From contig CAWAWM010000002.1 in the NCBI GenBank assembly GCA_963785765.1, forward strand, positions 1,116,001 through 1,180,000: 64,000 nt of DNA. Reading direction: 5' to 3'. This DNA comes from DATBGO01 sp963785765 (lineage in GTDB: Bacteria; Actinomycetota; Actinomycetes; Streptosporangiales; Streptosporangiaceae). Numbering within the stretch: position 1 is the stretch's first letter; the number at the start of each line of letters is the position of its first letter. The notes beneath the pieces are model-generated. The model was not told the origin of the DNA, searched no databases, and worked only from the letters and a program-made list of their open reading frames with translations. Made by a program: the position numbers and the translations under genes. Below are positions 1 to 7,539 of the stretch, piece by piece.

Positions 1-392
1 TTGGTGAGCCCCAGGCCGCCGTAGGCGGGAGAGATCTTCATCCCGAAGGCGCCCAGCGCCGCCAGGCCCTTGATGACGTCGTCCGGGATCTGAGCGTCTC
101 GCTCGATGACCTCGCCGTCGATCGACTTCTCGCAGAACTCGCGCAGCCGGGCGCAGAACTCCTCGCCGCGCTTGACCGATTCCTCATCCGGGACCGGATG
201 CGGGTGGATCAGGCCCAGCTGGAAGTCGCCGAGGAAGAGCTGCCTGCCGAAGCTGGGCAGCTCCCAGCTGGTCTCCCTGGCCTCCTCGGCCACCTGGCGG
301 GCCTTGGCCTCGCTGACGTGCGGTTGTGCACTGGTAGCTGCGGCAACCTTTGTTGCCTGCCCGGCTTGCTGGGCACTGTCCTGTTCGCTCAT
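1..392 (-). CDS. Acyl-CoA dehydrogenase, N-terminal part (cut by window edge)
   Basis: Reading the minus strand from an ATG at 392 gives an open frame that runs off the window start (about 130 residues visible). After an Ala/Gln-rich leader of about 35 residues it reads like the alpha-helical N-terminal domain of acyl-CoA dehydrogenases, ending in GAFGMKISPAYGGLGLT, the typical segment before the flavin-binding core. The family catalyses FAD-dependent alpha,beta-desaturation of acyl-CoA in beta-oxidation. A GAAAGG ribosome site lies about 10 bases before the ATG. A near-palindromic motif at 423-437, also found before the acyl-CoA dehydrogenase at 49340, lies 31 bases upstream. The catalytic part is outside the window, so substrate is unknown. 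Confidence 0.8.
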   Translation of the reverse strand, partial: MSEQDSAQQAGQATKVAAATSAQPHVSEAKARQVAEEARETSWELPSFGRQLFLGDFQLGLIHPHPVPDEESVKRGEEFCARLREFCEKSIDGEVIERDAQIPDDVIKGLAALGAFGMKISPAYGGLGLT

Positions 393-422
393 GGCCTTGA
401 CCCTTTCGAAAGGTACCTACAG

Positions 423-437
423 GTTACTGCCCGGTAG
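423..437. promoter_or_regulatory. Candidate operator GTTACTGCCCGGTAG
   Basis: This 15-base near-palindrome sits 31 bases upstream of the acyl-CoA dehydrogenase start at 392. Two closely similar copies occur at 49273-49287 and 49298-49312 before another acyl-CoA dehydrogenase. The sharing is seen directly; a TetR-type fatty-acid regulator as ligand is inference. Confidence 0.5.
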
Positions 438-499
438 CGCCCGCCGGTTAACGCTGGTGTCGAGACGGCCCATGCCGACGGGCGATGCGGCACCGGCGC

Positions 500-514
500 C
501 TGAACATCGTTCAG
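500..514. promoter_or_regulatory. Perfect inverted repeat CTGAAC-ATC-GTTCAG between divergent genes
   Basis: A perfect 6-3-6 palindrome lies between the divergent acyl-CoA dehydrogenase (start 392) and Hsp20 (start 607) genes. A TATAGT -10-like hexamer for the Hsp20 direction follows at 546-551. It could bind the MerR-family regulator encoded downstream or another dimeric repressor; which one cannot be told from sequence. Confidence 0.4.
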
Positions 515-606
515 AGAAATTTAAAACTCTAGTTGGAAGTTGCCTTATAGTAGAAGGACAAGCAAGCTAGACCACCAGACCCTGGTTTCACCGGAGGTGA
601 ATCGCA

Positions 607-1035
607 ATGTTGCTCACATCGTTCGATCCGTTCACACATGAGTTCGACCGGATCGCGCAGCGGGCGTTCGGTACCGCGGCAGCGGGCAGGCCGACCATGC
701 GGATGGATGTCATCCGTCGTGCGGCGGACGTCTCGCTCCGTTTCGACCTCCCGGGCATTGACCCCGAGAGCATCGACGTCACTGTGGACCGCGGCGTGCT
801 GACCGTCAGCGCGAAGCGGGAGGAGGAGTACGCGGAGGGCGAGAAGCCGTTCATCCGCGAGCGGCTGATGGGCACGTTCACCCGCCGCGTCCACCTGTCG
901 GACACGGTTGACGCCGACAAGATCGAGGCCGGGTACGCCGACGGCGTCCTGACGGTCCGGGTGCCGCTGACCGAGAAGGCCCTGCCGCGCAAGGTCGAGG
1001 TCACCACGGCGCCGAAGGCCGAGATCAGCGCCTGA
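607..1035 (+). CDS. Hsp20/alpha-crystallin small heat-shock protein
   Basis: The 142-residue protein is a cytoplasmic ATP-independent holdase chaperone. The alpha-crystallin domain covers about residues 35-130, with the conserved start DVSLRFDLPGID, the core VTVDRGVLTVSAKRE and the closing A-x-x-x-GVLTVRVPL motif (GYADGVLTVRVPL). Length is normal for actinobacterial Hsp18/Acr2. A strong GGAGGTGA ribosome site precedes the ATG. A MerR/HspR-like gene follows after about 100 bases on the same strand, a pairing that suggests the regulator controls this gene. No canonical HAIR repeat (CTTGAGT-N7-ACTCAAG) is visible upstream, only a partial half-site ACTCTAG at 526-532. Confidence 0.93.
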   Translation: MLLTSFDPFTHEFDRIAQRAFGTAAAGRPTMRMDVIRRAADVSLRFDLPGIDPESIDVTVDRGVLTVSAKREEEYAEGEKPFIRERLMGTFTRRVHLSDTVDADKIEAGYADGVLTVRVPLTEKALPRKVEVTTAPKAEISA

Positions 1036-1138
1036 GGAGTCAGAGCGCAGCTCAGCGCCTGAAGCGGCGATAGGCTGTCCGGGCTCGGCGGGTGAGATCA
1101 CGGCCCGTCCGGGCCCGGCACCATCCCGGGAGCGAGTC

Positions 1139-1483
1139 GTGTCACTGTTGCCACTCGACGATGAGGACCTGCCGCTGTACACGGTCGGGCAGGTCTCGCA
1201 GATGCTGGAGATCCAGCAGGCGTTCCTGCGGCGGCTCGATGAGTTCAGCGTGGTGCGCCCGACCCGGTCATCAGGCGGTCAGCGCCGTTACACCCGGCGC
1301 GAGATCACGGTGGTCCGGTATGTCACGCGCCTGGTTGACGAGGGAATGACCTTGAACGCGATCCGCCGGGTGCTGCAGCTCGAGGAGCGGGTCAGGGAGC
1401 TCGAGGCGGAGCGGGATGCCTTGCGTGCCGCCCTTGCCGAGCGGGACGCGTTCCTGCGCAGGTTGCGGCCGCAGAGTCGCTAG
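1139..1483 (+). CDS. MerR-family regulator, HspR-like
   Basis: The 114-residue protein has an N-terminal winged-helix MerR domain (about residues 13-80): YTVGQVSQMLEI, then GGQRRYTRREI, then a region like HspR (DEGMTLNAIRRVLQLE). A coiled-coil follows (ERVRELEAERDALRAALAERDAF, about 85-110), which would mediate dimerisation. HspR proteins repress heat-shock genes with DnaK as co-repressor. No cysteine-rich effector domain is present, unlike metal-sensing MerR proteins. The GTG start at 1139 has a GGGAGCGA ribosome site. It follows the Hsp20 gene and is probably co-transcribed, giving an autoregulated heat-shock pair. A perfect hairpin at 1490-1526 ends the unit. Confidence 0.85.
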   Translation: MSLLPLDDEDLPLYTVGQVSQMLEIQQAFLRRLDEFSVVRPTRSSGGQRRYTRREITVVRYVTRLVDEGMTLNAIRRVLQLEERVRELEAERDALRAALAERDAFLRRLRPQSR

Positions 1484-1489
1484 CAGGTG

Positions 1490-1526
1490 CCAGGGTGCTG
1501 GCTGCCCGGCGCAGCCAGCACCCTGG
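1490..1526 (+). terminator. Strong hairpin terminator after the HspR-like gene
   Basis: A perfect 16-base-pair stem (CCAGGGTGCTGGCTGC with its complement) and a 5-base loop start 7 bases after the regulator's stop codon. It is followed by TTAG rather than a long T run, as is usual for actinobacterial terminators. Confidence 0.8.
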
Positions 1527-1763
1527 TTAGCCGTCCGCGGGAGTAGTGACGCCGCGCCTGATGACGCTGGCGCGCGCCGGCATCGGCACTCATGGCGCCG
1601 GATGCGGCCGGGGCCGGCGGCGCGGCCTGAGCGGGTGGCCTGGGACGGACCGTCAGGCCGGAGACTGCGCACCCGAGTGCGGGGCTGTTCCGGTAACATG
1701 ACGTCCTGAGCCGGGCGTGTGCACTTGGTACGCAACGGTTTCGGCAGCGGCCGGACAGGCCTC

Positions 1764-1837
1764 GCGGGTGTAGTTCAATGGTAGAACGTCAGCTTCCCAA
1801 GCTGATAGTGCGAGTTCGATTCTCGTCACCCGCTCCA
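1764..1837 (+). tRNA. tRNA-Gly (anticodon CCC)
   Basis: A full cloverleaf is readable: acceptor GCGGGTG pairs with CACCCGC, D-loop GTTCAATGGTAGAAC, anticodon stem TCAGC/GCTGA around loop TTCCCAA (anticodon CCC), T-arm CGAG-TTCGATT-CTCG, discriminator T and an encoded CCA at 1835-1837. The remnants of integrases immediately downstream suggest its 3' end once served as an attachment site. Confidence 0.97.
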
Positions 1838-1924
1838 CGTGCAGCTGACGTAGATGTCAACGATGTCCGTCAGTTTTAGACCTCCGTGCCCGCCCAGCTC
1901 AGAACCTCTTTCCAAAGTCCGGAA

Positions 1925-2245
1925 GGGTTGTGGCATGGACGTGCCTCAGGTCGTGTGGCCGAGCGTGAGGTAGGGGGCTCGCGCTGCTGGTCGCCGTGGT
2001 TGTGGATGAGTGTGGTCATCAGCGACGACAGCGTGTCAAGGTGGATCGGCCCGCCCCGGGCGGTCGAGAACACGTAGTCGACAGTGCTGCGCCTCTCGGG
2101 ACCGGCTCTCAACCGTTCCTCGGCCTGGCGCTTGCGGTGATCCCTAACTAAGAGTTTGCACGGTGTCGGGGTCGATGCTGACTGTGCGGGATCGGCCGCT
2201 CTTGGTTGTTCCCTCGATGCGTCGACCCGCGACGACAGCCGCCGA
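1925..2245 (-). pseudogene. Tyrosine recombinase (integrase) C-terminal remnant
   Basis: On the minus strand three frames together spell out the C-terminal catalytic region of an actinobacterial phage-type integrase. First comes GTTKSGRSRTVSIDPDTVQTL ending in a stop. A second frame gives VRDHRKRQAEERLRAGPE and DYVFSTARGGPIHLDTLSS. A third frame gives PHARPHDLRHVHATTL, which carries the HxLR box with catalytic His/Arg. The sequence then stops before the tyrosine. At least two frameshifts and a 3' truncation make it non-functional. Its position just downstream of tRNA-Gly fits a decayed integrative element. Exact ends are approximate. Confidence 0.75.
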
Positions 2246-2488
2246 GCCCGTGATGTGGATCTCGGCGTGGAGGTGCTACGTCCGTGTCCGAAACAGGCAC
2301 TGACCTGCAATGCGCTGGTCCAAACGAACCGCTCACTACTTCCTGAGCTGGGTACGCCCTGGCTGGCTGGAGCCTAGCATGTGACTCGATCGACCAAAGC
2401 GAAAGACAGCTCTTGACTCTCCCCTGCAGGAACGCTTAATTGTTCACATGAGTGAAACTTCGGTCAAGATAAGGCAGGGAACGAGCAG

Positions 2489-2956
2489 ATGAACAACGAC
2501 GATATTACGGTAGGATGGAAGGCAAAGCCACACCCATTCGGTTCGGTCAGTGCGGTGCCTGTAAGAAGGCACAAGAGTGACGCCGAGCGAGCTATGACTA
2601 ACATGCTCAGGCTGGCTGAGACGGCTAGCGAATTTGACGACTGCAAGAATAAGTTTGAAAAAGCAGCCGAGATTTGCCGTGAATACGGCCTTCAACTGTC
2701 ACCACCGCCTCCCCCGCCGCAAGGTGGAGGTCTATTTGGTCATCGAGCTCGCATGGATGTATGGCGCCTTATCACCACAGTCATCCTTGTTCTTGGCGTG
2801 CTCGCCATAGTCGGCTGGTCGCTAAGCCTGCAAAATGCAACCGCTGCTGCCCAATACGTAGCTCCGGTAAGTGGACTAGCTGGAATCTGCCTAGGTTGGC
2901 TTTTCACGAACCAGCAATCTTCGCCTTCCCCGAAAGAACAAGACTCGGAGCTATGA
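2489..2956 (+). CDS. Small membrane protein of unknown function (low GC)
   Basis: I do not recognise this 155-residue protein. It has a charged N-terminal half (about residues 1-70), a run of six prolines followed by QGGG (about 72-81), a hydrophobic membrane segment at about 92-112 and a second at about 122-142, and a short polar tail. This suggests a two-pass membrane protein with a cytoplasmic head. A GGCAGGGA-type ribosome site precedes the ATG. GC content and codon use are clearly lower than in neighbouring genes, which fits recent transfer. It lies between integrase and IstB remnants, so it looks like cargo of the decayed element. It might be a shadow of nothing else: the opposite frames are short. 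Confidence 0.6.
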   Translation: MNNDDITVGWKAKPHPFGSVSAVPVRRHKSDAERAMTNMLRLAETASEFDDCKNKFEKAAEICREYGLQLSPPPPPPQGGGLFGHRARMDVWRLITTVILVLGVLAIVGWSLSLQNATAAAQYVAPVSGLAGICLGWLFTNQQSSPSPKEQDSEL

Positions 2957-3104
2957 GCCACGTCTCGCCGGTCACGTCACCCCGGAACAGCAATGGGGCA
3001 TCGACGAAGCCCTCATCACCGTCCTAGGACTTCGCTAGCAACTCGACCCGGAACAGCTGCACAACACACCGCACCGCAAAGTTGCCGAACTAATCCTTAT
3101 CTAA

Positions 3105-3386
3105 ATAGCCAGCCTGCGGTTCCTCGACGGCCCGCACGGGGCCCTGATCCTCGGCCCGGTCGGCGTCGGGAAGACACACATGGCATCCGCGCTCGGGCAC
3201 ATCGCGATCCGGCGGCGCCGCACCGTCCACATGGCCAGCGCCGCCAAGCTGTTCAAACGGCTCAAGGCCGCCCGGCTCGACAACACCCTGGACTACGAGA
3301 TGCGCCGCCTCGCCGCAGTCGAGCTGCTGATCCTCGACGACCCGTGCCAACACCCTGCCCATCACGCTGGCAAGCGACATGCTTGA
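3105..3386 (+). pseudogene. IstB-like IS21 helper ATPase remnant
   Basis: An open frame from 3105 encodes the core of an IstB/DnaC-like ATPase: Walker A GPVGVGKTHMASALG (about residues 15-30) and Walker B LLILDD near the end. IstB proteins assist the IstA transposase of IS21 elements. The N-terminus is lost behind a TAA at 3102 and the homology breaks right after Walker B; a neighbouring frame continues with TLPITLASDMLDGF, so there is a frameshift and a C-terminal deletion. No IstA gene is nearby. Confidence 0.8.
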
Positions 3387-3507
3387 CGGTTTCTAGGGTC
3401 GGGATGCAGTACCGGCAAAGCGGGCTGTCCTCCGGATACCTGCCAGTCAATGCTGTCGCTGGGACGGGGTCAACGTGCGGTGCGCGGAGCCAGGACAGAC
3501 GCTCACC

Positions 3508-3816
3508 TCAGTCATCACCGATGTATCCGGTATTGGGATCGATTATGGCGAGGAAGACGCGAATGCTCTCCCGGTGCTTCTCCACAGGCCGATTCGGTGA
3601 CCCGCTCGACGCGAACCCGTAGCCCTCGTTGCGCCCGCTCGGCCAGTCGTAGGCGGTGCCGTCGTCTGCTGCCCGCCGGATGGCGAACCGTTCGCCATCG
3701 ACGTCGAGGGTGAACAGCGCCGATCCGGCCCTTGCCTCTGTTTCACGGTACGCAGCCGGAACGGCAGGGGAACTGTCGCCATCTCCGCTGGGGCCTGTGT
3801 CCACGAAAGCCAGCAT
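3508..3816 (-). CDS. Small hypothetical protein
   Basis: This 102-residue minus-strand frame has natural amino-acid composition (acidic, with the segment ALFTLDVDGERFAIRRA and a C-terminal FLAIIDPNTGYIGDD) and GC3 bias typical of coding DNA, unlike the overlapping frames. No family is recognised and there is no clear ribosome site before the ATG at 3816, so the N-terminus may be truncated. It lies inside the decayed island downstream of tRNA-Gly. Confidence 0.4.
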   Translation of the reverse strand: MLAFVDTGPSGDGDSSPAVPAAYRETEARAGSALFTLDVDGERFAIRRAADDGTAYDWPSGRNEGYGFASSGSPNRPVEKHRESIRVFLAIIDPNTGYIGDD

Positions 3817-3928
3817 CCACGACCGTGCGCGTGCATGTCCATCACAGGCGCCCGGCGATGGGCGCCTGTGTGACGGACAGGTGGCGCGGCGGGTCAGGTT
3901 GGCGCCGGGCCTGCGGCCAGGACGATGG

Positions 3929-4459
3929 TTACGATTCGAGTGTGACGGAAAAGCAAACGGGGCTTGGCTTGTTCAGGTAGAAATGCGATCCGTTGACGGC
4001 GCCAGCAGGCGGCCCGAGATAACCCTTCCAGTGAGCATCATAGAACCACGCTTCGCCAGAAGGGCATCCGCTGGTTCCCCACGTCATATTGGTTCCCCAT
4101 CCCTGGCCGCCGGAGGCGCTTCCGCAAGGATCTAGGCTCACGTCAGCGTCATTTGAATTGTTATACGCGTCTCCGATACACTCTCCGGACCATGAGCTGC
4201 TGCCGATGAATGCGATTTGACTGTATCCACCGCTGACCATTCGGCGGCCTGCCCGTGACTTGGGCGGACCAAGGATGATCTCGCCGGTTGACCGTTCGGT
4301 GAAAGCAGCGCGGACCCGGACAGCCCCGGCCGCCAGGTCGAGGTCACAACGGCGCAGCGCGGTTACCTCGCCCCATCGCAGGCTGGCAAAGGCGGCCAAG
4401 AGCACGAGCACGCGATAGCGACGGTCCTGTGAGTAGTCCGCGCGGTCATCGCGCATCAT
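3929..4459 (-). pseudogene. Chimeric frame: integrase core fused to secreted-protein C-terminus
   Basis: The first about 80 residues match the core of a tyrosine recombinase: YRVLVLLAAFASLRWGEV, which carries the first catalytic arginine, then RCDLDLAAGAVRVRAAF and LGPPKSRAGRR. From about residue 82 the sequence abruptly changes to a Cys-, Gly- and Trp-rich stretch (GECIGDAY, DVSLDPCG, GWGTNMTWGTSGCPSGE, NGSHFYLNKPSP) typical of an extracytoplasmic actinobacterial protein. The junction is in frame. Neither part is complete, so this is best read as two gene fragments joined by deletion. It marks the far edge of the decayed island. Confidence 0.65.
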
Positions 4460-4847
4460 TCCCTATAGCGCTGCGTCGGCCGAGGCCCGGGTCACGTACG
4501 TCTCCGGGACGGTGCACATCTCCCCGTGCCGCCGGACTCGCAATCGGCGCCTACAAGGAAGATGGGGAGAGAGCAGGAACGTTGGCGGGTCCGACCGTGA
4601 CCACCTGGACTAATGCAGGTCACAGCCTGTGCAGTGGCAGCCTTCCAAGCTGGGACTATGCCGGAGAGGCACGCCCTCACCGGCACCTGTCAGCAGGACG
4701 GACCACAGTCCAGCCTCTTGAGCGGCAGGCGACGGGTCGTCGGCCGTGACGTGCCGCCCCTGCCTGGACCTTGGCTTCTGCGAGGATGGCAGTCAGGACG
4801 CAGCCGCGTTAGGCTTTCGCTGCTTTTGCGCTTACGGGGAGGCGCCA
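4460..4847. other. Non-coding stretch
   Basis: No convincing gene or RNA is seen here; the short open frames lack ribosome sites and family resemblance. The only notable element is the GGGGAGG ribosome site at 4836-4842 for the next gene. Confidence 0.5.
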
Positions 4848-5519
4848 ATGACGTCAGGGTCGGGAGATGAGATGGCGGCGGGCGCGGCAGGCCCGGGACG
4901 TCTGCGGGCGTCTCACGCCGACCGCGAGCTGGCGATCGGCATGATCAAGGCCGCGTTCGTGCAGGGCCGTCTGACCAAGGACGAGCTGGACATGCGGGTG
5001 GTCCAGACGCTGGCCTCGCGGACCTATGCGGACCTGGCCGCAGTCACCGCCGACCTCCCGGCAGAGCTGGCCAGGCCTGAGCCAGTGGGCAAGCCCGCCC
5101 GGGCGAAGGGCCGCGCCGCGCTGCCGGCGAGTGTGGCAGTCATCTTGTGCTCAGCTGGGATCTTTGAGTCAGCCGGGGCGGTGCACGCTGTCCTGATCGG
5201 TAATGAGCGGTTGTTCATCGCGTTCATGATGTCCGCGGCCATCAGCTTTGTGGCCTTGATCGTGGCCGGGGTCATGATGGCTGACTCGTGGCACCAGAAG
5301 CGCTCCCGCGGGCAACTGCCGCCGCCGTCAGCGCGGCGCGGCTCTGCGCTCGATGGTGAGCGAGACGGCGGGACCGGCGATGGTCTAATTCTCTGCGAGG
5401 TCAATAACGATGCTTGTGCCCGTCACGTGCCTGGTCACCGTGCTATCCAGCGCACCTGGCGGTCACTGACGGCACGCCGGAACCAGCGTCGGCATGCGAG
5501 CCTGCAGGTCACCGCGTGA
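4848..5519 (+). CDS. DUF1707 domain membrane protein
   Basis: The 223-residue protein carries the DUF1707 (SHOCT-like) motif at about residues 16-68: LRASHADRELAIGMIKAAF, QGRLTKDELDMRV and ASRTYADLAAVTADLP. Two membrane segments follow (about 88-110 and 120-145). The tail after about residue 165 is polar and unlike the family, perhaps extended by mutation of an earlier stop. DUF1707 is a short N-terminal module common in actinobacterial membrane and regulatory proteins; its role is unknown. The start ATG at 4848 is set by a GGGGAGG ribosome site six bases upstream; an upstream in-frame extension to 4746 lacks such a site. Confidence 0.8.
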   Translation: MTSGSGDEMAAGAAGPGRLRASHADRELAIGMIKAAFVQGRLTKDELDMRVVQTLASRTYADLAAVTADLPAELARPEPVGKPARAKGRAALPASVAVILCSAGIFESAGAVHAVLIGNERLFIAFMMSAAISFVALIVAGVMMADSWHQKRSRGQLPPPSARRGSALDGERDGGTGDGLILCEVNNDACARHVPGHRAIQRTWRSLTARRNQRRHASLQVTA

Positions 5520-5834
5520 CCGGGCACCTCCCGAGGCTGATGCTGACCGGCAAAGGACTCACAGCGCCAGCGCGGTAAGGATCAGAAAGATACACGGAAC
5601 GATCTTCAGCCTGACCAAGGATGATGATCACACGTGGCAATGTGTCAATAATCGCCGTCCCTGGCGGATGATGCCGCTGATCTGACGGGCTCATTCGTCA
5701 GATCCGTCCGGGCGCTCTTTCCCGTATCGATACGGCCGTACCAGTTATTGCCTTTCTGGCACCGTCGTAGTCTGCTATCTTCCTCCGGCTCCCAATCAAT
5801 GATTCATGCAATGCAATCATCAGAAACAGGCCTG
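5520..5834. other. Non-coding stretch between convergent genes
   Basis: This AT-richer spacer lies between the convergent DUF1707 and barrel-protein genes. No gene, RNA or clear terminator stem was identified. Confidence 0.5.
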
Positions 5835-6305
5835 TCAGTGCTCCAGGTGGAAGGTCAGTATTCCCTCGGTTGGCGAGAGAGTCTGGACGTGTAGCTCACC
5901 CTTCGCACCCTCGTACTTGCCGGTGCCGCCGGTGATGGACCCGACATACGGCGCCGTTGAGTTAAGGATAACCAGTGCCTGGCCGGTGATCTGCCCGCCG
6001 GGGAACGAGTAGGTAGCGATGCACTGCGCCTCCTGGCGCACCACGGACACCTCCGTGCACACCGCACCCGCGTGCCCAAGCTGGTTTGCGCCCTGCAGCA
6101 GCTTTTCGGAGAACACGATCTCGTTACCAAGGGAGAACCCCGTGCCGCCAAGATCAAGGACCTTCAGCTCCGTGACGACGGCGGTCACGCGGATGATCTG
6201 ATGCTGAGCGGCGTGACCAGTTGAACCTAAGGCGGGAAGAGCTATACCGACTGCCAGTGCCAGCACTGCGATGACTGCACCGAGCGCGCCTAGCCGCTTA
6301 CCCAT
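5835..6305 (-). CDS. Secreted allene-oxide-cyclase-barrel-like protein
   Basis: The 156-residue protein has a signal peptide (MGKRLGALGAVIAVLALAVG, cleavage near residue 32). The mature part resembles the dirigent/allene oxide cyclase beta-barrel fold: GTGFSLGNEIVFSEKLL, CIATYSFPGGQITGQALVI, and the hallmark GSITGGTGKYEGAKGEL followed by LTFHLEH. Plant relatives cyclise oxylipins or steer radical coupling; bacterial members are mostly uncharacterised exported proteins. A GGGGAGG ribosome site lies 5 bases before the ATG at 6305. It stands alone between divergent and convergent neighbours. Fold assignment is by motif resemblance only. Confidence 0.78.
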   Translation of the reverse strand: MGKRLGALGAVIAVLALAVGIALPALGSTGHAAQHQIIRVTAVVTELKVLDLGGTGFSLGNEIVFSEKLLQGANQLGHAGAVCTEVSVVRQEAQCIATYSFPGGQITGQALVILNSTAPYVGSITGGTGKYEGAKGELHVQTLSPTEGILTFHLEH

Positions 6306-6573
6306 GGAGCCTCCCCTGATTCGCCAGCCATTACTGCGATGGCTATTTTGTCTAGTCCTGCCCAGTCCTACAGGACCGGGGATACGATCTGCAAGAGCTT
6401 GCTGCCGTCACCGACGTCGAGGGCGAGCACCTCGCGGCCGGCCAGCGCCGGGGTGATGTTAAACAGCGAGCGCCACCCGGCCCCGTTGCAGGTTTTCACC
6501 GCTCGCATGGCCGTAGGTCTCTGGTGAACGCCAAGCTGTAACAGCCCGTACCGGGCGGATAGGGGAAGATGGC

Positions 6574-7290
6574 ATGGTGGCAGCGACGCGGACCTCTAGC
6601 GCGTGGGAGCGGTACGCCTGGGCAGCGGGCATCCTTTACGTCATCGCGCTGCTTGCGGAGACCGTGGTCGGGCTGCTCGGCGGCGGCGCGAGCCAGAACG
6701 CCTCGGCGGCGAAGATCACGAACGCGCTTTACGACCACCGCGGGCAGCTGCTGGTGATCACATACCTATCCGTCGTCTACGCCGCCATGTTTCTGATCTA
6801 CCTGACCAAGCTGCACGACCTGCTGCTCCGGGACACCGATCGGCCGCGGTTCCTTGGCTCCCTGGTGCTAACTGGCGGAGCGCTCTTCATTGCCCTGCAT
6901 GCCGTCAGCGACATCGGTATCTTCGGCTTGCTCGGCGCGAAGCTCGCGTCGTTCGGGTTCCACCACGATCCGGGCGTGTCCTATGCGCTGTACCTGGTGA
7001 CCTATGGCCTGGACAGCGTCGGGGACGTGTTCGGCAGCCTCTTTGCCTTCGCGGCAGGCGTGCTCGTGATCGGCAGCGGCGTCCTGCCGCGCTGGCTCGG
7101 GTGGGTTTCGATCCTCGCCGGGATCCTGTTCTTCCTCCAGGGCTTCGGCCTCGGCGGGGTCATCGCCTCGTTCGGGCTCGTTCTCGACCTCATCGCGTTC
7201 GTGCTGTTCCTGATCTTCGTCCTGGTGAGCAGCGTCATCTTGCTGAGGCGCCAAAACGCGGTCCCCGACACCGCGGGTGCAATCGAGTAG
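6574..7290 (+). CDS. Polytopic membrane protein (DUF4386-like)
   Basis: The 238-residue protein has six likely membrane segments (about 15-35, 60-80, 95-118, 135-165, 170-192, 200-225) and short loops. The opening WERYAWAAGILYVIALLAE and overall arrangement resemble DUF4386-type integral membrane proteins, but the match is weak. A GGGGAAG ribosome site precedes the ATG at 6574. No operon partner is apparent; an IS element lies downstream. Function unknown. Confidence 0.7.
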   Translation: MVAATRTSSAWERYAWAAGILYVIALLAETVVGLLGGGASQNASAAKITNALYDHRGQLLVITYLSVVYAAMFLIYLTKLHDLLLRDTDRPRFLGSLVLTGGALFIALHAVSDIGIFGLLGAKLASFGFHHDPGVSYALYLVTYGLDSVGDVFGSLFAFAAGVLVIGSGVLPRWLGWVSILAGILFFLQGFGLGGVIASFGLVLDLIAFVLFLIFVLVSSVILLRRQNAVPDTAGAIE

Positions 7291-7482
7291 AGAACCACAT
7301 CGCAGCTGCGAGAAGACCGGGACGGGGCAGGAACCCGCAGGCCACGCGGTGGGTGTGCTAACGGATTCGGCAACGAGACCCTGCAGGACGCAAAGGCTCG
7401 TTTCGCTCGACCCTTCGGGCAGACCCTTGCCATCCCGGAGAACCGAGAGTAGCCCAGGGGTGCCCGACCAAGGAGATGACGC

Positions 7483-7539
7483 TCAGATGTGGCTAGGCCC
7501 TGATTGGGCGGAACACGAGTGCGAGCACGCGCAGCGCGA
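7483..7539. repeat. Left copy of 57/55-bp direct repeat flanking the IS1634-type element
   Basis: This stretch matches 9328-9382 except for one extra C and one extra G here. On the minus strand the left copy encodes ALRVLALVFRPIRA and a stop, apparently the original C-terminus of the neighbouring ABC1 kinase. Confidence 0.88.

Noticed and set aside
520..560. HAIR element for HspR upstream of Hsp20
   Set aside because: Only one half-site-like ACTCTAG is present; the second half does not match at the required spacing.
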